64,000 bases of DNA from Phanerochaete sordida (GCA_019973155.2 BPQB01000010.1:558001-622000), one strand, 5' to 3'; positions 34,788 through 45,355 are shown, counted from the first letter of the stretch. A program made the numbers and translations. Notes: a model not told the origin generated them from the letters alone.

Positions 34788-36422
34788 GGTGCGAGAACTC
34801 TTGAGGGAGATGCTGTCAGCTGGGATGTAATGGGGCGGGCTTGTGCCCAACCGAGGGAGATGTTGACTCGTACTGCCGCAGAGTTGGACATGAATTTGGA
34901 TGGATCCACGTAGCTGGTACGGTGTCTCGCCTGGGTATCTGTATAATTTATTGCTGCACCATGGACATGTCTTCTATGTAACTTTTCAACTTTAAAACCA
35001 TGTCGAGAAGAGCCTCGATGTCACCGATGCAATCGCTGGGAGGGAGTCGGGAAGACAGAGCTGACTGCGCGCCGTTACGTGATCGAGGTACTGTTAGGCG
35101 CCCCCTACTCGGTCACCCAGAGATCTCGGTCACTCGCTCATTCCGCGTCACCCGTTAGCATGTAGGTCTCGGTAGCAGATATTATGTATGAATATGATAT
35201 TAGCTATATTACAACGCAGCTATAATAGCATTGAGTGCCAGTAGAGCTGCTCGGGATAATATACATTGTCCTGACTGGCTATAGGCGCCCAAATTGAGAT
35301 ACAGGCCGTAAAACATGTGCTAGAGGACTTATTTTGCACATGTATCTCTTCTCACGCAGCAGTGTGCATGTCAGACATGATATCTGATCATCCCGCTATT
35401 GAAGGTGGGGACATACCCCACGGGATACGTACACAGACTGGGTGACCGAGTTCTATGTCCAGCCATGTTTGGGCACTCACCGCGGAGTCGTGCGTATACT
35501 GCTCGTTGTAGATCAGGTTTTATTCCGATAAAATTTGTACACCTCAACAATATATCTGCGACTACGTATCTCAGTTTTTGTAAGGTTCAGGCGAAGCTTG
35601 AGGCCACTGCACGGTGCGCACTGTGGTGTGACCGACTTCAGGGCGGCTAACAGTACAGGCGCCTAACGCCCTCCCCGGCGCTCCGCTTGCGGCGAGAGCA
35701 CCGCGGGATGCGTCGGTCCGCTCTCTGCAGCGAACGCTCACCGTCGTCTTCTCTGTTGCCCGCTACGTAGGATGTCCGTTAACGTTTGTCGCTCCCGCGA
35801 CGCCTGGAGAATCTCAAGTTCGCTCGTCCAACGACCGCGGCCAGGCACGGCTTGTTGAGCGAAGACCACTGCGGTTTACCGGCTCGTGTTTCGTATCTTA
35901 CCGCGGGCGACCTTCACCACAGGTCCAAGGCTGTATGGGGACCCTCAGGATGCGAGAGGCCCGCATCCCAGAACTCCAGGTGTCCGAATCGACCCCCACG
36001 AATGACAAACTACCGATTGCGGTATTCGTCCCTGTACGCTTCCCTGACATCCACCCATTACACTGCGCCCCGCAGATCTCAGAGCGTAGAGTTTGCTGTG
36101 CCGCCCCAGTTTCCAGGGAATGTTACGTGGGTGCTATGACATTGCCTAACTTCTAGTTTCACGGCGGCCTCTTGTCCCTTATCGCTCCGCGGTCGTCGAT
36201 ACATGCATGGCTCTCGTTGCTTGACACACGTACATGCCAGGGCCTCTACATCTGGTGACGACGATCTCCTTCGTCACTTTTTACTCTACTTCAAAACGTT
36301 GATGTGTGCGTGGTATCTCGCGAGATGTCGGTGTACATATAAGACCTGCCACGTACAGGGCAGCACCCTCATTAGCCCTCAGCTAACCAGCTACAGCTCC
36401 CAACCACAAAACCTCCGACACC
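34788..36422. other. Intergenic, AT-richer, no gene seen
   Basis: 1.6 kb between glycosyltransferase 1 and the FAD oxidase. The part at 35150-35600 is AT-rich (TATTATGTATGAATATG-like) and may be decayed repeat DNA, but no terminal repeats or protein remnants were recognised. The right end is the oxidase promoter. Confidence 0.45.
36337..36343 (+). promoter_or_regulatory. TATA box of the FAD oxidase gene
   Basis: ATATAAG about 83 bp before the start codon. Confidence 0.55.
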
Positions 36423-38172
36423 ATGATCTCCGACATCCTCTCAGTGTTCCCCAAGGACCAGGTGCTGACGCCGGGCGACGGCGCGCCGTACGAGGAGGCG
36501 CTGCACCGCTGGGCCGAGAACGCAGAGCGCCGCGCCAAGTTCGTCCTGCTCCCCAAGTCCGCGACAGACGTCTCCAACGCCGTACGCCTTCCACACCTTT
36601 CGCGCGCACCCCTGTGCTCACACGCGCGCAGCTCAAGTTTGTCGTCGCGAACGGCCTCGAGGTCGCCGTGAAGGGCGGCGGGCACTCCGCGTCGGGCGCG
36701 TCCTCGTCCGAGGACCTCGTCGTCGACATGCGGCACCTCGCGGGCGTGTCCGTCGACGTCGAGAAAAGTCTGATCACCGTCGGTGGCGGCGCCGTCTGGG
36801 CGGCCGTCGACGCGGAGGCCGCCAAGCACGGCCTCGCGACCGTCGGCGGGACCGTGAACCACACCGGTGGGTGCTTCCTTTCTGTCTCTAGGTGGATGCT
36901 CATGACGGGCTGCAGGCGTCGGCGGGCTGACCCTCGGCGGCGGCTACGGCTGGCTCACGCCCAAGTACGGCCTCACCATCGACAACCTCGTCCAGGCCGA
37001 GGTCGTCACCGCGAACGGCGACATCCTGACGTGCAGCGAGACCGAGAATCCCGACCTCTTCTGGGCCATCCGCGGTGTGTGTCCCTACATGATCGTGCGG
37101 CCGCGTGCGCTGACACTCCGGCGGGCCGAGGCGCGGGCTCCAACTTCGGCGTCGTCACGTACTTCACGCTCAAGGCGTACCCGCAGCCGAACGGCGTGTA
37201 CTCCGGCATGGTGCGTCCGCGTGCACACGCTGTGCATCGGGTGCTGACACCGCGCAGATGGCCTTCACGCCCGCGCAGCTCCCCGCGGTCATCGCCGCGG
37301 CGCAGACGTGGGCCGCGGGCGCGTCCGTCGACGAGAGCTGCATGGTCTTCTTCGCGTGCCCACCGCCGGCGCGCGCGCCCGCGGTCGTCGTCGCGCCGTT
37401 CTTCAACGGCAGCGAGGAGGAGGGGCGTGCACGCTTCAAGGCGTTTTTCGATGTGGGCCCCGTCGCGGACATGACGCGCGCGCTGCCGTACGAGGAGCAG
37501 AACGCGATCCAGAACCCGATGGCGACGCACGGCGGCCGCAAGGCGCTCAAGAGCGCGCCGCTCGGGAGCGTCGATGGCGAGGTCATGACGCGACTGTTCG
37601 GGGAGTACGTGGAGCTCGTCGAGGCGTATCCGGATGCGAAGGAGTAAGTGCGGCGCGCGCGGGGCAGAGCGGCGCTGACGGCGCGGCAGGAGCGCGCTCA
37701 TCGTCGAGCTGCACGAGTGGAAGAAGTTCATGGAGGTCCCCTTCGACGCGACGTCGTTCGCGAACCGCGGGCCGTACTACAACGTCACCTTCGTCATGCG
37801 CTGGACGGACCCCGCGCTCGACGCGACGGTACGCTCTCCTCTCTCATTCCTCCTGCCCCCGCTGATTGCCTCCATCCCGCAGATGCGCCAGTGGACGGCG
37901 ACACACGCGAAGCCGCTCGTCGACGCGGCGGGCGCGCGGCCGGGCGCGGGCGCACAGGTCGCGCGTGGCGTGCGTGTCCCTCTCTTCGTCGCTGCGGGCG
38001 CGGGCTGACGCGCGTTGCGCAGTACGCGAACTTCGGGCTCGGCGACGAGCGCGTGCGCGACGTGTTCGGCGCGCACTACGACCGGCTGAGCGAGCTCAAG
38101 GCGCGCTACGACCCCGACATGGTCTTCCGCAAGTGGTTCCCGATCACGCCGAAGGGGTACATGGGGGCGTAG
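36423..38172 (+). CDS. FAD-linked oxidase, berberine-bridge-enzyme (BBE) type
   Basis: Exons join(36423..36581, 36632..36866, 36916..37074, 37131..37210, 37258..37643, 37690..37828, 37883..37957, 38023..38172), 460 aa. The FAD-binding domain shows GGGHSASG, whose His is the usual 8-alpha-histidyl FAD site, then [24 protein letters not shown] and [17 protein letters not shown]. The second covalent Cys of bicovalent enzymes is not seen. The C-terminal BBE segment ([31 protein letters not shown]) is complete. No signal peptide is seen, unlike secreted carbohydrate oxidases, so an intracellular role in small-molecule oxidation is more likely. The last two exons have a recent broken copy at 40919-41126. 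Confidence 0.9.
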
Positions 38173-38512
38173 GGTGTGCGGCGGACGCGCTCTCGCAGGC
38201 CTTGAAGTCGAGGGATTTGGATCCGACAGTCGATGGATAATGGAAGAAAGTGGGGTAGACGTGCACTCCTGGCCGAGCAATTTCTAGGGCTATGGTGAGA
38301 GAGAGATCATGATGCTTATATGGCTGGCAGGCGTGTACGAGACAAGAAAACGATTCTGCTCGCATAGGTCACTCCTCCTCAAAGCGATGAGATGTGGATA
38401 TCTTTCAGGCGAATTCATCACTCTTCAAGTGGCGGTAATACGATTCAATGAGGCAAAGCGACGTTACGATACAATCAGGTTCTTCTTCACGAAAATCTTA
38501 CTCCTGATTAGT

Positions 38513-40263
38513 CTAACGCAGCGTGACGAGTTCTGTAAGGAACACGTAAATGGTAGTCAGCTACAGAGGGCACTCAAGAATGATTCGCAGCGTACGCACC
38601 TTCGCCCGACGTAGGGTGAATAGCCATGCAGCTGTCAAGGTCTTCCTTGGTTGCGCCCATCCTCATCGCGACAGCAAAGCCCTGGATGACCTCGTCGCTT
38701 CCAAGACCAATGATGTGGATGCCGACCACTCTCTCCTCGGGGCCTGCGACGATGATCTTGTAGACTGAGGGCTCCTCCTCCTCTTCGGACACCATGGAGA
38801 AGTAGAGCGCGCGGAAGGACGATTTGTCTGCGTAGACATGAGTTAAGAGTGAGTACCAGACAGGCGTGTGACGCACAAATCCTGATGTTGTTCTCGCCGT
38901 ACCTCTCTTTCGCTTGAGGTTCGGTCAGTCCCACGGAGCCGATAGGCGGATGTCTGGCGCCCGATAAGTCAGATCTCAATAAACGAAGAAGTGGACGCAT
39001 ACCCGAACACGACAGTGGGGAAGTCTTCGTAGGCAATCTTGTCGTCCTTGTGCTTCGGAGGTCCGAACAGCCGGTTAGCCATCGTCCTACCGGCAGCGAT
39101 AGCGACAGGAGTGAGCGGGCTACGGCTCTGCACGCCGCCGATGGAAAATATCCCCGTGATGTTCGACTCCTGATACTCATCCGTAATGATCTCGCCCCTG
39201 TCGTTGAGTTCCACGCCAAGCTTCTCGAGACCAAGGCCTTCAGTGTTGGCGTACCGCCCGATGGCCCAGAGGAGCACATCGACCTCTATCTTCTCGCCCT
39301 TGTCGGTGTGAACAGTCAGAGGCTTGCCCTTGACGCCATCGACTCTGATGACGTTGGTGCGCTTGTGGACCTTGATTCCAGTGTGTTCGGTCCATTGGCC
39401 AAGGGTCTCGTAGATGGTAGGGTCGAAGGTGCGGAGAAAGTTGTCTTGTCGAATGATCAGATGGGTCTCGGTGCCGAGAGCGTTGAGGATGCCCGTAAGC
39501 TCAGCGGCGACATAGCCTGCGCCGACAACTGCGACACGTTTGGGCTGCTCTTCCAATTCAAAGAATCCGGTCGAGTTAATACCGAGGGACGCTCCAGGAA
39601 TCTCGTCGTCGGAGGGGATGGCGGAGCGCCCGCCGGTGGCGATGCAGACAAGTTTGGTCTTGAGCGTGCAGTTGGCACCGTTTGCAGTGGTGATCTCGAT
39701 TTCTGTCGGTGACTTCAGATGGGCAGAGCCGTGGAAGTAGTCGATGCCTTCGTTGACAAGGTTCGTGTCGTACACCCCGTTCAAAAACTTGATGTACTCG
39801 TTACGCTTGGGTATGAATGCCTTCCAGTCGAATTGAGGCTCGCCGACGCCTGGCCCTTTGAATTGGTAACTTTTGGCGTGGCGGATCTTGTCGGCAATAT
39901 CCGCAGCGTGCCACATAATCTACTTTTGTTGAGCAGATGTAGATGCGATGGGTGTATAAAGTACCTTCTTGGGGATACGTCCTGCAAACTATCAACTTGA
40001 AGGCCGACACAGCCAGCGTAAATGGTACCGCGCAGATTGCACTCACCGACGTTAACACAAGCTCCACCTAGCTTGGGAGACGCCTCTATCAAAGCAACCT
40101 TTCTCCCATACGAGGCAGCTCGTCGCTGAGGAGCTTCCATCAGATTCAAAGAAGATAGAGCTCACGTCGTGCTCACCGAGCCAGCCACACCTCCCGTGCC
40201 TCCTCCAATGTAGACCACATCGTAGTCGTCATGTCTCGGCCCGGGGTGGTCGATGGGTGGCAT
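38513..40263 (-). CDS. Glutathione-reductase-like flavoprotein with altered active site
   Basis: Exons complement(38513..38532, 38600..38827, 38877..38953, 39003..39919, 39965..39981, 40047..40125, 40177..40263), 474 aa, the normal length of glutathione reductase. FAD site [15 protein letters not shown] site [10 protein letters not shown], the phosphate-binding arginine pair ([12 protein letters not shown]) and the C-terminal HPTSGEELVTLR with the catalytic His-Glu are all present. However, the redox pair reads CVNVGRIPKK instead of CVNVGCVPKK: the second cysteine is Arg, encoded in a 17-nt exon whose phase allows no other reading. The FAD-contacting Asp of the usual GDV motif is Gly ([13 protein letters not shown]). 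Either substitution should impair disulfide reduction, so it may be a decayed or repurposed enzyme. The ancestral role is NADPH-driven reduction of GSSG. Confidence 0.82.
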
Positions 40264-40766
40264 CTTGGGCGCGTTTTGTCGGTTGCTAAGTATGTTGCGA
40301 ATAAGGAGACTCATCAGCCGTTCGATTTAGCACTAAATAGGCGGCGCACCAACGAAAGCTTGGTTGTTAGGAAGAGCAGCGTGGGCAAAAGGACCGTGCT
40401 ATGCCAGAGGGTCGTAGCGATTGGGGAGAGCAGCTGAAAGTATCGACTTGACATTTATCTATGCGCCGAACAAGGTTCGAGCCACCCACGCTTGTTGCTG
40501 CGTAAAGAACAGGTCTTGCCAGGTTGACGCCACTGCCACAAGCCTAGGTAGTCACGGGTTGTTCATCACAAAATACCCTTCTTAAAAGCAGTTCAAGTAC
40601 CTGAATAGTCGCTTCAGAGCCGCACGTTGAAAGCGCCGCGGACCGTACCTTGGCCTGAGACCTGAGCTCTTCAATCCTCGTGCATTCCGCAAATGTTGCC
40701 CAGTGCAGGGCTTGCGTGTCCCCTTCAAGCTCAAGCTCAAGCTCAACCTTCATCGAATCTCGTTAG

Positions 40767-40899
40767 CGGCAGGCTCGGCCGTCACTTGGTGTGGCAGATG
40801 TGCGATGGCCCGCGTGCGGCCGCGCTGTTGCGTTCCCCGGCAGCAGAGATAAACCACCAAAATTCAGGGTCCGACGTCGTTGTGGCGCATCTCGACACG
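40767..40899. repeat. Diverged duplicate of the region upstream of UDP-glycosyltransferase copy 2
   Basis: Matches 45091-45222 in direct orientation, with shared blocks such as GTGTGGCAGATGTGCGATGG (40788 and 45123), GGCAGCAG, and TTGTGGCGCA. The copies differ by many substitutions and small indels. It directly precedes the broken oxidase copy. Confidence 0.65.
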
Positions 40900-40918
40900 T
40901 AACCAATATACCCACATG

Positions 40919-41126
40919 TTGCCTCCAACGTCCCCACCACGCAGATGCGCTAGTGGACGGCGACACACGCGAAGCCGCTCGTGGACGCGGCGGGCGCGCG
41001 GCCCCGCGCGGCTCCGCGCGGGCAACGCACTGCGACCGGCTGAGCGAGCTCAAGGCGCGCTACGACCCCGACATGGTCTTCCGCAAGTGGTTCCCGATCA
41101 CGCCGAAGGGGTACATGGGGGCGTAG
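40919..41126 (+). pseudogene. Broken recent copy of the 3' end of the FAD oxidase gene
   Basis: Holds the end of intron 6 (TTGCCTCCA.. CGCAG), exon 7 and the last part of exon 8 of the oxidase at 36423-38172. Exon 7 begins ATGCGCTAG where the parent has ATGCGCCAG, a premature stop. Intron 7 and the first part of exon 8 are missing and replaced by a short GC-rich patch. The last 95 nt to the stop codon (41032-41126) differ from the parent (38078-38172) at only about one position, so the copy is young or was gene-converted. Weaker similarity continues to about 41185 in the 3' flank. Confidence 0.85.
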
Positions 41127-41356
41127 GGTGCGCAGAGAGCGCTCTCGCCGACCTTGAAATCATTAGATTTAGATCCGAGAGTAGAGAGGGAAACGTACGA
41201 CTTCACTACCAAATCATGATGGCGATCCACGTGTGCTCTACCTAATCTAGTCGTCAGCACTGCGGGCAGGCCAGAATTTCCTAGCGCCGGAAATCTTCCC
41301 GACCTGGCACCGGAATGATGACATTTCTGGACTGTATCTGGCGAGATTTCCATAGT

Positions 41357-41421
41357 AGGGAAGTTTGGCACCGGGAAATTTCCCGGTTGAAAATTACTTG
41401 ATTTGGAAGGTGCTCAGGCGC
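41357..41421 (+). repeat. Left terminal inverted repeat of the Harbinger element
   Basis: Contains the 16-bp perfect palindrome CCGGGAAATTTCCCGG at 41371-41386. Confidence 0.85.
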
Positions 41422-41457
41422 TCCAGCCGGGCTACGCGCGTCGAGCCTCTCGACGCG

Positions 41458-42749
41458 ATGCGAAACATCATCCCAGGCCTCGTTGCTCCTGCTATGCCTC
41501 TCAACACTGTTCTCAATAAAGCACTACTATCTCTGATCCCGTCGTTGAGTGCACCGCCGCCAAGCTTTCTCGGTACCAATATCTCAGCTACCAATGCATA
41601 TGCTTCCATCGCCCAGTCAGCAGGGGACAGTAGCACGCGTCGCATCGAATATGAGCTCTGCATGGGGGAGAGTACTCATACACGGGCGCGTCCCCGCCCT
41701 CTCCAAGGTGGGAAGCGCATAAGCCTTCACTGGCTCTACCACGACATAGATGATTTGGACTGCCAATGGCAGTTCCGGTGCGTCTCTTATGCACATTTGC
41801 TCGACAAGCTATTAATTGGAGCCCCAGGTTCACACGAGCTCAGCTCCTTGCACTTGTGCAGGTTCTGGATGTGCCGGATCCATTCGTCACAACCGACCGC
41901 AGCTCGTTCTCTGCCCTAGAAGCACTTTGCCTTCTTCTCGCACGTTTTCGGACTGCGGGCAATATTTACGATCTCGTCAAGCGTTTCGACCGCTCAGCCG
42001 GATCCATCTCACTTGTGATCAACGAGCTCGTCCAACACCTCGACAACCGGTGGAGCCACCTTCTGGATTTCGACGCAGACTTCCTCCTACATCCCACACG
42101 GCTGCAGTCATACGCAGACGCTGTTCATCAGGCTGGCTGTCCTGTCCCTACCATTATCGCCTTCATCGACGACACAATCCGTCGGATCTGCAGGCCTACG
42201 TACTTCCAGCGTGTGCTCAACAACGGGCACGCTAAGGAGCATGCGTTAAAATATCAGGCTCTCGCGCTACCGAATGGACTCATCGGTCATCTCTACGGGC
42301 CTGTCGAAGGCCGTCGGAACGATAACTACCTCCTGTCGGCAAGCGAAGTCGTCGAGCGTTTGAAACAGTTTGCAGTGCAAGCTGAGTCACGTCCCGACCA
42401 AGCTTCAGAGGATCGATTCTTGCACGTCTATGGTGACGCAGCATATGGGTGTACCGACCACATCATCAGCCCATTTCCCGGCGCAGACACTTTGACCGCT
42501 GACGAACGAGCGTGGAATACTGAGATGGGCCGTCTGCGCATTATAGTCGAGCATAGCTTCGGTGACGTTGTCAACAATTGGCCTTTTCTCAATGCATTTT
42601 GGAAGCTACGTTTATTCTCTTCTCCAGTCGGAAGATACTATAGAGTCGCTGTCCTTCTCACTAATGCCCATAACTGCTTGACACCCAACAAGACTTCGCA
42701 TTTTTTCAAGTGTCCTCCCCCTACAATCTTCGAGTACTTCCATGACTGA
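41458..42749 (+). CDS. Harbinger-type DDE transposase
   Basis: Exons join(41458..41777, 41828..42749), 413 aa. Splicing restores QFRFTRAQLLALVQVL, the N-terminal helical segment typical of fungal Harbinger transposases. Catalytic-type acids follow: FIDDTIRRICRP (first Asp), YGDAAYGCT (second Asp), and RLRIIVEHSFGDV (Glu), i.e. the DDE_Tnp_4 pattern. The intron is intact and no internal stops occur. The Met at 41458 is the first ATG in frame after the inverted repeat. Confidence 0.88.
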
Positions 42750-42855
42750 CAGTCTATATACACACTTTACACTATGTACATAATTTACAATAATTTACAG
42801 TGAGTCTGTGATGCGATGCGAAGAGAAATATGCAAGGGATGCGTAGATACCAAGT

Positions 42856-44057
42856 TTAGCCAGCATGTTCTTGTTGCAGAGCCTTCTGGAGGATGCTGAC
42901 AAGGTCCTGCTGTGCATGAGCGTAGAGCCGGTTGGCTTCCTGCTGGATCTTGTTACCCTCATCGAGGCGTGTGATGACGTTTCGCCGGAACTCCTCGTCG
43001 CGTTGAGCGTTCGCTTCGAGCATAGCACGGAGCTGCTCGTCACCAGCCTTGGGTCGCTTCCGGACCGGGCATGAGTCCTCGAAGAGAGTTTGGATATCGC
43101 CGCCGCCGTTCTCCTTGTTGATGGCCGAGTCAGAGTGCGCACGCTTCATGCCCCGTAGAGCCGCGAAGCGTGCGATTTCTCCGCCCGTGAGGTCTTCCTG
43201 CTGCTTCTACAGACAGCCGTCAGTCGCAAAATGAAGCAGATATATCGGTATATACCTTCTGCTGCTTCGCGCTCTTGGTGTCCGCAGCCTCTTCTGCTGT
43301 GCGTCGATGCTCCGAGAGCTGGTCGAGAAGACCGCCCAGCCGGTATCCAGCTGGGCTGTCGAGCATCGCATTTAGCTTCGGTTCAGCCTTCCGCGAAGCT
43401 CCCTGAGAGAGCCTATGTTAGTTGGTTCTACAGAGTGCCGGAGCGACTCACATCTTGATAGTCGACCATGGCGTTTGCTTTGTTCGTGAAGACCGGCTGC
43501 GAGACGCCGCTGCAGCAACCCTTCTCCTGCACAACCTGAAGGGCTTCTGTCCACCGTGCTCGCTTTTGGCCATGCGGCGCGGCCCATGGGTTGATCTTCA
43601 CCAGAGCGGCGGCGACGTGATACAGATCGCGCGCTGTGAAGTCGTACCCACGAGTGTTTGTACTCCGGCCGGGTACAGGGCCAAAATCGGGCGTGGTAGA
43701 GCGGACATGGTCTGATGGCGTGGCCGCGCGTTGTGTCTGCAGCTGTTGAGCCGCAGAGCTGGGCCCTGCGGCAAGAGGAGGAGCGGGATGGACCGGTAGG
43801 GAGCGAGGAGTTTCATGGGCAGGCTGGATGGTGCCTGCGGGTGCATCAACTGGTACAGTTGAGCTCACAATGCCTACAAGATGTGAAAGTCACGCACCTG
43901 GCCTCTCCGTGTCCTCATGTTCCTCATCGGTGTGTCCATCCGGCCTCGGGTTTCTACCTTGGTGTGCTAGAAGGGTAGACGTGTTTGAACGGGATTCAGG
44001 ACGTGGCAATGGCTCATAGGATATGTATTTGGAGTCAAATCGATGTTTGAGAAACAT
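42856..44057 (-). CDS. Harbinger second-gene product (Myb/trihelix-like DNA-binding partner)
   Basis: Exons complement(42856..43206, 43256..43402, 43452..43873, 43958..44057), about 339 aa. The central part (DLYHVAAALVKINPWAAPHGQKRARWTEALQVV) resembles the Myb/SANT-like partner that Harbinger elements need to bring the transposase to DNA and into the nucleus. The C-terminal part has KRPK-type basic motifs and a coiled-coil-like end (EFRRNVITRLDEGNKIQQEANRL). The first exon is uncertain: an 84-nt intron (43874-43957) was preferred over a 24-nt one that also keeps phase. Confidence 0.75.
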
Positions 44058-44129
44058 GGAAAGGTATAATGAGAGTACGACACGCGCGAGAGAACAGGAG
44101 AGCGGAAGGAACGCGACGCGACCGCTCGC

Positions 44130-44194
44130 GCGCCTGAGCACTTTCCAAATCAAGTAATTTTCAAGCGGGAAATTTCCCGATGCCAAACTTCCCT
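44130..44194 (-). repeat. Right terminal inverted repeat of the Harbinger element
   Basis: Reverse complement of the left repeat with about three mismatches; one mismatch shortens the internal palindrome. Confidence 0.85.
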
Positions 44195-44197
44195 AGT

Positions 44198-44782
44198 GCC
44201 GAAAGTATACCTTTCGGGCCTATTTCGAAGCGATTTCTTGAGTAAGGAAACCTTTCCTACCCCGGAGCCATGAAATGAACTTGAATTGAGCCCGAAATGG
44301 CGCTGAAAGGTAAGATTTCCGAGCACCCAAAATCATCATCAAAATGCTTCATTTCCGTGCCATATCACCCTACCGGAAAGGTAGAGTATCGGCGGCGTTG
44401 AAATGATAACTGTCGCCACTCGCAAAATCCTCCCAAAACTGCCCGGAAAGGTATCATTGTGTGCAAAAATGAAACATTTCGTGACACTAGAGACGCATCG
44501 TTTCCGCATTCGAGGAAATCTGATGGAAATTGTGCCAGAATGTACCGTTTCCGGGGCATTTCAAGCGCCAGGAAAGCTGACTCATCATTTCAGGCGTGTT
44601 TCTGTACACCACAAAGGAGTGAGAAACAATGCCTTTCGGTGCCATTTCCTGAACACTACAATACTTCATTTCAGGACCGTTTTCGAACGATTTCCTGACT
44701 TTGGAAATGATGACATTCCATTCAAAGGAAATCTGCACGAAAGCTGCAAGAAAAGCGAAGTTTCATCAGCATGAAAATGACA
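44198..44782. repeat. Dense degenerate ATTTCC/GGAAAT motif array
   Basis: The interior of the outer element. Hexamers of the type ATTTCC, TTTCCG, GGAAAT and GGAAAG recur on both strands every 20-40 bp, often as small inverted pairs, in otherwise unrelated spacer. No coding frame. Confidence 0.55.
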
Positions 44783-45224
44783 CCGGATACAGCGCAAAAA
44801 TGTCACCATTCCGGTGCCAGGCCGGGAAGATTTCCGGCGCTAGGAAATTCTGGCCTGCCTGCAGTGCAGCGGGTGTGGGGCATTCCGGTCTACGGCCTTC
44901 CGTGCGTTGGCCTGGTCCGTGTTAGGCTGAGGTCGGCACGCCTGCTTACGTGCCTACTCCCTGCTTCTTCCTCGGCTACTATGACAGTAAGCGCTGCCAC
45001 CACAGGCAGTAGCCGTGCATGCCCGCTACCCAGTGCTTGCACCTACCCTGACCCTGCCCGTCCGCGAGTCCTTCATGATGTCGTGTCGTAAGCGGCAGTC
45101 CCAGCCGTTCCAGCCGCTCACGTGTGGCAGATGTGCGATGGCCCGCGCGCCGCCGCCCTCGGCAGCAGCGATAACCCCCAGAATTGACAGTCCGACGCCA
45201 TTGTGGCGCAGCTTGACACCGGCC

Positions 45225-45241
45225 ATCTTATCTGATAAGAT
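45225..45241. promoter_or_regulatory. GATA palindrome upstream of UDP-glycosyltransferase copy 2
   Basis: ATCTTATCTGATAAGAT, a perfect 17-nt palindrome around a central T, 186 bp before the start codon. It contains ATCTGATAA, which fits the extended GATA consensus reported for fungal iron regulators of the Sre1/Urbs1 class. Confidence 0.5.
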
Positions 45242-45355
45242 TAAGCGACCGGCCGGCGTGTGTGTGCGCGCGGCAGCGGGTCTCCAGAGGCCAAGAACCA
45301 CCCCGGCCGTGCCTGCAATGACATCTCCCCGCGGCGCCCGCACGGGTCTCGCAGC

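Larger units (their letters stand above)
41357..44194. mobile_element. PIF/Harbinger-type DNA transposon, apparently complete
   Basis: 2838 bp with 65-bp terminal inverted repeats (41357-41421 and 44130-44194, about 3 mismatches) starting AGGGAAGTTTGGCA. They are flanked by a 3-bp direct repeat AGT at 41354-41356 and 44195-44197. Each repeat contains a palindrome built on GGGAAATTTCCC. Two convergent genes inside encode a DDE transposase (plus strand) and a Myb/trihelix-like partner (minus strand), the standard two-gene layout. Both frames are open, so the element may be autonomous or recently so. It sits inside the outer element at 41257-44867. Confidence 0.85.
41257..44867. mobile_element. 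Outer inverted-repeat element (MITE-like), interrupted by a Harbinger insertion
   Basis: Imperfect terminal inverted repeats of about 85 bp at 41257-41341 and 44783-44867, both reading inward as GCACTGC(G/A)GGCAGGCC, GAATTTCCTAGCGCCGG and so on. Without the inserted element the unit would be about 770 bp and has no coding frame. Its right part is packed with short ATTTCC/GGAAAT-type motifs on both strands. A target-site duplication was not identified. Confidence 0.7.

Noticed and set aside
39961..40046. Alternative reading supplying the missing Cys (GGCTGTGTC at about 40005-40013 encodes Gly-Cys-Val)
   Set aside because: No AG acceptor precedes it and the Pro-Lys-Lys codons would not follow in frame, so it cannot restore the reductase motif.
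44198..44782. Tandem repeat array suggestive of CRISPR-like structure
   Set aside because: Motifs are degenerate hexamers on both strands with irregular spacing, not direct repeats with uniform spacers; the genome is eukaryotic.
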